From Aureococcus anophagefferens (Eukaryota > Sar > Pelagophyceae > Pelagomonadales > Pelagomonadaceae): DNA of 64,000 bases. Below the pieces are notes generated by a model, which saw only the letters and a program-made list of their open reading frames with translations, was not told where the DNA came from and ran no database searches. Shown in pieces: positions 58,327-64,000 of the stretch. The translations under genes and the position numbers were made by a program. Positions within the stretch are counted from its first letter, which is position 1; every line of letters begins with the position of its first letter. The DNA is taken from contig NW_008705563.1 in the NCBI RefSeq assembly GCF_000186865.1, positions 1,917,841 through 1,981,840 of the forward strand, given 5' to 3'.

Positions 58327-60090
58327 ATGGTACGCCCCGTCGCCGTCGCCTGGCTCGCGGCCGCGTCGCTCGTCGCGGGGCAGGACCGGTCGCAGAAGGA
58401 CCGGCTGAAGGCGCTCCGGCGGCAGCGGAGCTTCCCGTCGCCGTCGGCGGCCCTCGCCGCGCGGCAGCGCAACGCGACGCACCAGAGCAGCCGGACGCGC
58501 GCCTGGCCGCCGCCGCGGCTCCTGGAGCCGCTCCTGCCGGCGACGGTGACGCGCCACGTCTGGGCCGGGGGCTGCTGCGGCCTCGGCCACCGCACGTCGC
58601 GCCTCATGAAGCTCTACGTCTACGCGGTGAGCCGCGGGCGCCACGTGCTCGTCGACTGGGGCGCGTGCGTGGGCACGGGCGTCGCGAACCTCTACGCGGC
58701 GCTCTTCCAGGACCGCACCGAGCTCGCCGCCGTGCGGACGGGCAAGGTGCCCCAGGCCATCCGCGCGCCGGGCTGCCCCGGGGGCACGTGCGCGTCCAAG
58801 GGCTCGTGGCTCGATATAGGGAAGCGCGACGGCAGCTTCTTCCCCAACGAGCCCCCGGAGGAGTGGCTGCCCCCGGGCGCGCGCGTCGGCCACAAGAAGG
58901 GCGACGCGACCCACAAGAACATGTTCCAGAAGGAGTGGGGCATGTTCATGGTCCACGGCGCCGTGCTCCCCAGGGCAGCAAAAGAGAGAGAAATTCCCAA
59001 CTTCAAAGGCTCATATCTCGGCCGTTTTCCACTCGTTTTGGCTGATTTTTGGACGAGCGATCATCTCTCGGAACGGTCTCGAAGCGTGGATGTGTTTTCC
59101 GTAACGCGCGCGCGCGGAACACTCACGTTGAAGCGACGTTGAACCACCCTTGTGCTGCCCAGGTGCTCCCCTACGCGGAGCACTTTGCGGCGGGCATGGT
59201 CGCCGCGCTGCGCGACGAGTGGCGGGAGCTCCTCGACGACTTCATCCAGAAGGAGTTCCACCGGGGCGCGCCGCCGCGCGGCGCCGCGCGCCGGGGGCCC
59301 CACGACCGCGTCCACGTCGTCGGCGTCCACTTCCGCCTCGGCAACGGCGAAAAGTTCGCGCGCATGCCGACGAACCACACGCACGTCGTGCTCCGGGCCG
59401 CGGCGGGCGTGAAGAAGGTCGCGGCGCAGCTCGGCTACGACCGCTTCCGCGTGCTCGTGGCGACGGACGACCCCGTCGCGCTCGAGATCTTACGGAAGCA
59501 CACGGACCTCGACGTCTTCGCGCGCGAACAGTGGCGGCCAGGGCAGGAAAAGGGTGATTCAACGTCGCTTCAACGTGAGCGTTCCGCGCGCGCGCGTTTC
59601 GGAAACAGCACCCACGCTTCGAGAGCGCTCCGAGAGATGATCGCTCGTCCAAAAATCAGCCGAAACGAGCGGAAAACGACCGAGAGAGGAGCCTTTGAAG
59701 TTGGGAACGTCGCGCCCTTTTCCTGCCCAGGTGGCGGCCGCCCGCGGGCGCGGGCATCGTGTTTTCCAGCTGGCGCGTCAAGGAGGTCGACAAGGACAAG
59801 TCCGTCGCGGCGCAGAAGGAGATGACGGGCTCCGCGGACGCGTGCCTCCGGAACTCGGCCGACATGCTCATCGACTCGCTCCTCCTGGGCTACGCGGACG
59901 CGCTCGTGCTGCCCGTGCCGTCGACGTTCACGGTGCTGCCCAAGGTCATGGCCCACAGCCGCGGCGCGCCCTACTGCGCCTTCCTCGGCGAGACGTGGCA
60001 CGCGGCCGGGCTCCACGAGGAGCCCATCGCCATGACCTGCTTCCGGAAAGACGCGAAGACGGGCCACGCGTCGGACTGGACCGTGGCCTC
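58327..60090 (+). CDS. Fucosyltransferase-like secretory protein (truncated at gap)
   Basis: Exons 58327-58962, 59163-59530 and 59731-60090, ending in a gap. Signal peptide (VAVAWLAAASLVAGQ). The region RHVWAGGCCGLGHRTSRLMKL is an N-terminal Rossmann-type Gly-rich loop, and VHVVGVHFRLGNGEKFARMP resembles the HxRxGD donor-site motif of GT23/GT65/GT68 fucosyltransferases and NodZ. Later RFRVLVATDDPVALEIL (nucleotide-sugar site, DxxxxE) and SSWRVKEVDKDKS complete the fold. Expected role: transfer of fucose or a related sugar in the Golgi. Two introners (58963-59162, 59531-59730) use GT donors. The 3' part reappears without the second introner at 60141-60693, which supplies the missing C-terminus (VEPQGRASALGATFWH). 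Confidence 0.7.
58963..59162 (+). mobile_element. Introner (200 nt), first in fucosyltransferase-like gene
   Basis: Exact 8-bp target copies GTGCTCCC (58963-58970, 59163-59170). Ends CAGGGCAGCAAAAGAG and CCCTTGTGCTGCCCAG. GT donor is the target's first two bases; splicing gives A-VLPYAEHF. Confidence 0.94.
59531..59730 (+). mobile_element. Introner (200 nt), second in fucosyltransferase-like gene
   Basis: Exact 8-bp target copies GTGGCGGC (59531-59538, 59731-59738). Ends CAGGGCAGGAAAAGGG and CCCTTTTCCTGCCCAG. Internal orientation is opposite to the first introner in this gene. The uninterrupted allele-like copy has a single GTGGCGGC at 60285-60292, the expected pre-insertion state. Confidence 0.96.
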
Positions 60091-60140
60091 NNNNNNNNNN
60101 NNNNNNNNNNNNNNNNNNNNNNNNNNNNNNNNNNNNNNNN
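60091..60140. other. Assembly gap (50 N) between near-identical segments
   Basis: Sequence right of the gap repeats 59392-60088 minus the introner, which points to two haplotypes placed side by side, or a local duplication. Confidence 0.99.
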
Positions 60141-60693
60141 CGTGCTCCGGGCCGCGGCGGGCGTGAAGAAGGTCGCGGCGCAGCTCGGCTACGACCGCTT
60201 CCGCGTGCTCGTGGCGACGGACGACCCCGTCGCGCTCGAGATTCTACGGACGCACACGGACCTCGACGTCTTCGCGCGCGAACAGTGGCGGCCGCCCGCG
60301 GGCGCGGGCATCGTGTTTTCCAGCTGGCGCGTCAAGGAGGTCGACAAGGACAAGTCCGTCGCGGCGCAGAAGGAGATGACGGGCTCCGCGGACGCGTGCC
60401 TCCGGAACTCGGCCGACATGCTCATCGACTCGCTCCTCCTGGGCTACGCGGACGCGCTCGTGCTGCCCGTGCCGTCGACGTTCACGGTGCTGCCCAAGGT
60501 CATGGCCCACAGCCGCGGCGCGCCCTACTGCGCCTTCCTCGGCGAGACGTGGCACGCGGCCGGGCTCCACGAGGAGCCCATCGCCATGACCTGCTTCCGG
60601 AAAGACGCGAAGACGGGCCACGCGTCGGACTGGACCGTGGCCGTCGAGCCCCAGGGCCGCGCGTCGGCGCTCGGGGCCACGTTCTGGCACTAG
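60141..60693 (+). CDS. 3' part of fucosyltransferase-like gene, introner-free copy
   Basis: 183 residues, 5'-truncated by the gap, ending at TAG 60691-60693. It duplicates the last exons of the gene at 58327: about three base differences before the insertion point (for example GAGATTCTACGGACG against GAGATCTTACGGAAG) and none noticed after it. Here VFAREQWRPPAGAG is read through without an intron. It most likely is the other haplotype of the same locus; a recent tandem duplication is the alternative. Confidence 0.8.
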
Positions 60694-60704
60694 GGGCGCG
60701 TGCG

Positions 60705-61738
60705 CTAGGGGAGCTTGCAGTAGGCGTCCCACGCGCGCGCGTCGTCCGCGTAGAAGCGGCGGAGCGCCGCGTCCGTCGCCGCGGCCTCCGCGGGCGTCTC
60801 GGCGCAGGCCGCCGCCGGCGCGGCTTTCAGCGCCGTCGCCTTCGTGTTCGCCGTGAAGGACACGTTCGCCGCGGCGCCGACGTCGCAGCCGAAGACGGCC
60901 GCGAGCGCGTCCGTCGTCCGCCGGAGGAACCTGGGCAGCAAAAGGGTGCGAAATTCCCAACTTCAAAGGCTCCTATCTCGGTCGTTTTCCGCTCGTTTCG
61001 GCTGATTTTTGGACGAGCGATCATCTCTCGGAGCGCTCTCGAAGCGTGGGTGCTGTTTCCGAAACGCGCGCGCGCGGAACACTCACGTTGAAGCGACGTT
61101 GAATCACCCTTTTTCTGCCCTGGCAGGAACGCGGCGCCGTCGTAGCAGACGACGACGGCGGACCCGTTTCTCGGCCCCAGCAGCGGGTTGTACCAGTAGG
61201 CCTGGGGCCAGAGGGCGAAGGGCTTGTAGCTCCGCTTCTCCGCGAGGACCTTGGCGACGGCGTCGACGCGGCCCTTGACGCTCCGGGCGCCGCCGAAGGA
61301 CCCGAGGGCCCGGGCCAGGTCCGCGACGCAGGCGTAGCGCCGCCAGGCCGTCGCGTTCGGGTGCTTGGCCCGCAGGAAGGTCCACGCGCTCCGGAACCGC
61401 GCGACGGGCTCCCGCAGCGTGACGATCGCGTTCGACGCCGCGGCCGCGGCCGCGGCCGCGCGCTGGTCCGCCGCGATGCCCCGGAGCGCGTCCGCGTCGC
61501 CGTCGCCGCAGGCCTGGCGCGCGCAGCCGACCTCGTGCTTCTCGCTGACGCGGAGCCGGTCGCCGCAGGGCTTGAGAGGCATGACGCCGTAGACGAAGGC
61601 CGTCGTCGCCGTCTTGGGATTCCGCAGCCACGTGACGTCGGCGGCGTCGTTGCGCGTCGACGACAGCACGGCGTAGGACCGGCTACGGTCCGCGGCGGCG
61701 CGCGTGGCCATGGTGGCAAGAAGGATGGTGGCCTTCAT
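60705..61738 (-). CDS. Secretory sulfotransferase-like protein, split by an introner
   Basis: Exons 61131-61738 and 60705-60930 give ~277 residues. Signal peptide (MKATILLATMATRAAA). PAPS loop WLRNPKTATTAFVYG and 3' element IVTLREPVARFRSAW are clear. Cys and NxS/T sites (NATA, NGSA, NVSF) fit the secretory pathway. Shorter than the sulfotransferase at 8025 and not closely alike. Acceptor unknown. The introner 60931-61130 has a GT donor (codon GC/G) and rejoins DGAA-FLRRTT. Convergent with 60693, 11 nt apart. Confidence 0.75.
60931..61130 (-). mobile_element. Introner (200 nt) in sulfotransferase-like gene
   Basis: Target copies GTTCCTGC upstream and GTTCCTCC downstream in gene sense (one mismatch). 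Ends CAGGGCAGAAAAAGGG and CCCTTTTGCTGCCCAG. GT donor at target start. Confidence 0.93.
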
Positions 61739-61988
61739 GAAGCAAGGGCGCGTCCAAGGATTCAGGTGGTGCTCATGCTGCTTGGGCTGCACATAATTAT
61801 TTCGAGTGGGCTTGCAAGTTCGGGTTCAACACGAGTTCGAGCTGTGCATGTCGACGATGGTGCATCTCGGCTCGGCCATGCCGCCGCCGCGCTCCGCCAG
61901 CTGAGGCTTACCCGAGATCCTGGGAGCGAGTGCTCTCCGCCGAAATCCTACGAGCGGGTTTACGAAAGCCTGCAGCAATTTAATTCCG

Positions 61989-63413
61989 ATGGTCCATCCC
62001 TTCGAGGCTGCCCTCGGCGCCCTCCCCAGCGAGCGCGCGCCCGAGGCGTCGTTCATGGAAAGCCAGCCGATCGTCCTCGGCGCGCGCACGGAGGCGCTCC
62101 TCGACCGCGCGCCTCAAAAGGCCGCGCCGCAGTCCTTCGCCGCGTGCCTCGGCGCCGACGTCGCGCCCTGGGCCGACGACGCGCGCGCGGAGCCCGACGT
62201 CGCGCGCGCGCGCGGCGCCGCGGTGCAGGCGGCCCTCTATAAGACCGTCCGAAACCACGTCGAGGCGAGCGCGGCCGCCGGCTGCGCGCGGCGCCAGCCC
62301 GAGCGGCCGGCGCCGGCGTCGTGGGCGTGCCTCGGCGACGACGCCGCGGGCTCGCCCGACGACGCGCCGCTCGAGCTCGTCGCCTTCCTCGCGTCCCACG
62401 TCGGCTCCGAGGACCGCGTGGCGAAGCTCGCGCGGTGCCTCGCGTCCGTCGACGGCGCCGCGCTCGACGGCGTCTACCTGTCGTGGTCCGCGGACGCGGC
62501 CGTCGCGGCGGACGCGGCGGCCGTCGTCGACTTCTTCACGAGCCGCATCCCGGGCTTCGCGGCGTCGCGCGTCGAGGGCCGGGCGAGCCAGTTCGAGCAC
62601 TTTTCGCGCCTCGCGTTCGCGCTCGGCGGCGACGGCGACGGCGACGCGTGGGTCCTCTTCTCGGACGACGACGACGTCTGGCACCCGGACCGCGCGACGG
62701 CGTACCGCGCCGCGGCCAACGCGGCGCGCGCCGACGCGTCCTGCGTGGTCTGCTCGCGGCTCGCGCGGCCCGCGGGCGGCGCCGCGGCGCCCGCGGACGC
62801 GGCCGCGGTCGCGGCCGCGGTCGCCGCGGGCCGCGCGGCGACGACGGACGCCTACGACGAGTACTTCTCCTACTGCTGCCGCCGGCGCGTCCTCGACGCC
62901 TTCTTCGCCGTCGCCACGGAAGACCTGCGCCGGTGCCAGTACTGCGACGTCGCGTGGTACCGCTACCTCACGAGCCGCGAGGCGTCGCGCGCGTTCGCGC
63001 CGCGCGACGCGCGCAACTGGCTCTACTTCTACGACAAGACCGCGAGCGGCGCGTCCGCGCGCGTCGAGGTCCGGGAGCAGCACCGCGCCGTCGCCCGACG
63101 CGTCGCCGACGCGGACCCGGAGGGCGCGCCGCCCGCGGCCGTCGTCGCGCGGGTCCTCGCCGCGCGCGACAACGCCGCGGAGCTCTACTGCGCGTGCCAC
63201 GTCGGCGCGCCGACGGCCCTCGCGGGCGCGCCCTTCCTCGACGACGGCGAGGCCTTCGTCGGGGCCCAGCTCGCGTCCCTCGGCGTCCTGCCCCGCGCGC
63301 TCCTCGACTGGCTCCGGCCGACGCACCGCGACGCGCTCTTCTTCGCCGCGTCGAACTTCGGCGTCGCCTTCGAAGCCGAGGCGACGGCGCGCGGCGACGA
63401 CGCGCTCGAGTAG
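61989..63413 (+). CDS. GT-A fold glycosyltransferase-like protein
   Basis: 474 residues. The central part reads as a nucleotide-diphospho-sugar transferase: VAFLASHVGSEDRVAKLARCL (first strand and helix), VYLSWSADA, FEHFSRLAFAL, then DAWVLFSDDDDVWHPDR, an acidic DxD-type metal site with the following Trp-His seen in GT2-like enzymes that act on protein or lipid acceptors. A Cys-rich block (CCRRR, CQYCD) and a YFYDK-type segment follow. No signal peptide or span was seen, so a cytosolic location is possible. Donor and acceptor unknown. Divergent from the sulfotransferase at 61738. Confidence 0.65.
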   Translation: MVHPFEAALGALPSERAPEASFMESQPIVLGARTEALLDRAPQKAAPQSFAACLGADVAPWADDARAEPDVARARGAAVQAALYKTVRNHVEASAAAGCARRQPERPAPASWACLGDDAAGSPDDAPLELVAFLASHVGSEDRVAKLARCLASVDGAALDGVYLSWSADAAVAADAAAVVDFFTSRIPGFAASRVEGRASQFEHFSRLAFALGGDGDGDAWVLFSDDDDVWHPDRATAYRAAANAARADASCVVCSRLARPAGGAAAPADAAAVAAAVAAGRAATTDAYDEYFSYCCRRRVLDAFFAVATEDLRRCQYCDVAWYRYLTSREASRAFAPRDARNWLYFYDKTASGASARVEVREQHRAVARRVADADPEGAPPAAVVARVLAARDNAAELYCACHVGAPTALAGAPFLDDGEAFVGAQLASLGVLPRALLDWLRPTHRDALFFAASNFGVAFEAEATARGDDALE

Positions 63414-63424
63414 CCCGCCTTTCT

Positions 63425-63823
63425 TTAGGGCGCCGGGCCCCGCGGCGGCCGCGCCTTCGGCGGCGCGAGCGCGCGGCGCGCCTTGAACGCGCCGTAGGCG
63501 CCGCCGATGCTGCCGACGTTGTTCAGCGCGACGTAGCCCGCGGCCTTGGCGAGCTGCTCCGCCTCGACGAGCGCGACGACGTCGACGGCGAAGGTGCTGA
63601 ACGTCGTGAACGCGCCGCACGCGCCGACGCCGAGGAGCAGCTTGTGCCGGGGGTGCATGTCCTCGTCGGCGGCGATGGCGCCGAGCACCGCCGACCCGCC
63701 GATGTTGATGGCGGCGATGTGCCAGGGGCCGATGGCCGCGCCGGCCGCGTCGACGATGCCCTTGCGCGCGAGGCCGCCGATCGTCGCGCCCACGGCGACC
63801 ATGAGGCCGTCGACCCAGACCAT
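63425..63823 (-). CDS. crcB: CrcB/Fluc fluoride channel
   Basis: 132 residues, the usual size of a Fluc subunit. Family marks: VGATIGGLARKG (first helix), HIAAINIGGSAVLG (the Asn-x-x-Gly helix break), and GVGACGAFTTFSTFAVD (the TTFST Phe/Thr fluoride-path motif). Four hydrophobic helices are visible. Fluc dimers export fluoride to prevent toxicity. Convergent with the glycosyltransferase-like gene, 11 nt between stops. The short Pro/Arg-rich C-terminal tail is unusual. Confidence 0.88.
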   Translation of the reverse strand: MVWVDGLMVAVGATIGGLARKGIVDAAGAAIGPWHIAAINIGGSAVLGAIAADEDMHPRHKLLLGVGACGAFTTFSTFAVDVVALVEAEQLAKAAGYVALNNVGSIGGAYGAFKARRALAPPKARPPRGPAP

Positions 63824-64000
63824 TGCGTCGTTTGAACTGCGCGCGCAGCTGCTGCGTTCTGGTGCGCAAGCAGCTGCTGCAAACGGACTGCAAATGGGCG
63901 CGCGGGCGCGCTGGAGCCGGACGAGGCGCTCGACTCGAGGAAGCCGCTCTCGAAGTTCGAGACGATGATGTTGAACTTCAACCAGGCCTTCAACCAGGCT

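Noticed and set aside
60141..60693. A second, functional fucosyltransferase-like gene
   Set aside because: It is bounded by a gap, nearly identical to the adjacent segment and lacks a 5' part; two haplotypes or a partial duplicate are likelier.
1..64000. Bacterial chromosome, suggested by TtcA, CrcB and a DUF4011-type helicase
   Set aside because: No operons or ribosome-binding sites, spliceosomal introns throughout, and CSN3, TFIIH, importin and myotubularin genes.
1..64000. tRNA or rRNA genes
   Set aside because: No convincing cloverleaf or rRNA core sequence was noticed by eye; a covariance-model scan would be decisive.

Overview
The window is a very GC-rich, gene-dense nuclear segment of a unicellular eukaryote. 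Long stop-free frames occur on both strands because of base composition, and there are four assembly gaps (14285-14637, 32996-33045, 48168-48217, 60091-60140). Eukaryotic hallmarks include a COP9 signalosome subunit 3, a TFIIH p52 subunit, an importin-11-like receptor, a myotubularin, a 6-phosphofructo-2-kinase/bisphosphatase and a long-form tRNase Z. Many genes are split by introns. A fibrillin-like protein and a TtcA enzyme with an N-terminal presequence suggest a plastid-bearing alga. The style of the ~200-nt repeated introns (8-bp target duplications, GT or GC donors) matches what is known of the pelagophyte Aureococcus anophagefferens; that assignment is an inference, not a database result.

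The main find is a family of nonautonomous transposon-like introns (introner elements). Nine copies were mapped: 992-1202, 22085-22284, 31484-31696, 36688-36887, 49880-50085, 50380-50577, 58963-59162, 59531-59730 and 60931-61130. All lie inside protein-coding genes, in both internal orientations. Each has inverted-repeat ends (sense 5' CAGGGCAG, 3' CTGCCCAG in typical copies) and is flanked by an 8-bp target duplication that is exact or differs at one position. The 3' AG belongs to the element, while the 5' donor is the first dinucleotide (GC or GT) of the duplicated target. Splicing on this rule restores the reading frame in all nine. One insertion has an uninterrupted counterpart in the same window (60285-60292), a filled-site/empty-site pair.

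Layout: 0.2-9.2 kb, armadillo protein, prolyl-hydroxylase-like enzyme, EF-hand cation exchanger, DCC/fibrillin protein, two poorly characterised proteins, sulfotransferase. 9.2-10.4 kb, no gene seen. 10.4-13.7 kb, importin. 13.7-15.4 kb, intergenic with a gap. 15.4-16.9 kb, TFIIH p52. 16.9-17.1 kb, degenerate tandem repeats. 17.2-21.2 kb, two tandem DnaJ/PARP-finger-like/BRCT genes. 21.5-28 kb, lipocalin-like protein, histone-fold/AP2 fusion, BLUF-like protein, ShKT prolyl hydroxylase, sulfotransferase-like protein, unknown. 28-33 kb, SF1 helicase with a nuclease-like tail. 33.2-36.4 kb, PDZ-like protein and metallophosphatase separated by 81-bp direct repeats. 36.5-46.8 kb, CSN3, PFK2/FBPase2, tRNase Z, secreted metzincin. 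47-52.8 kb, gap-truncated unknown, coiled-coil protein, myotubularin, unknown. 52.8-63.8 kb, secreted unknown, TtcA, EF-hand protein, beta-propeller hydrolase-like protein, fucosyltransferase-like gene assembled twice, sulfotransferase, glycosyltransferase, fluoride channel.

There are no operons. Genes are mostly in divergent pairs (start codons 120-280 nt apart) or convergent pairs whose stop codons lie as little as 5-20 nt apart. Functional themes are DNA and RNA maintenance in the nucleus and glycan or sulfate modification in the secretory pathway. All splice sites were inferred from reading-frame continuity, not transcripts.
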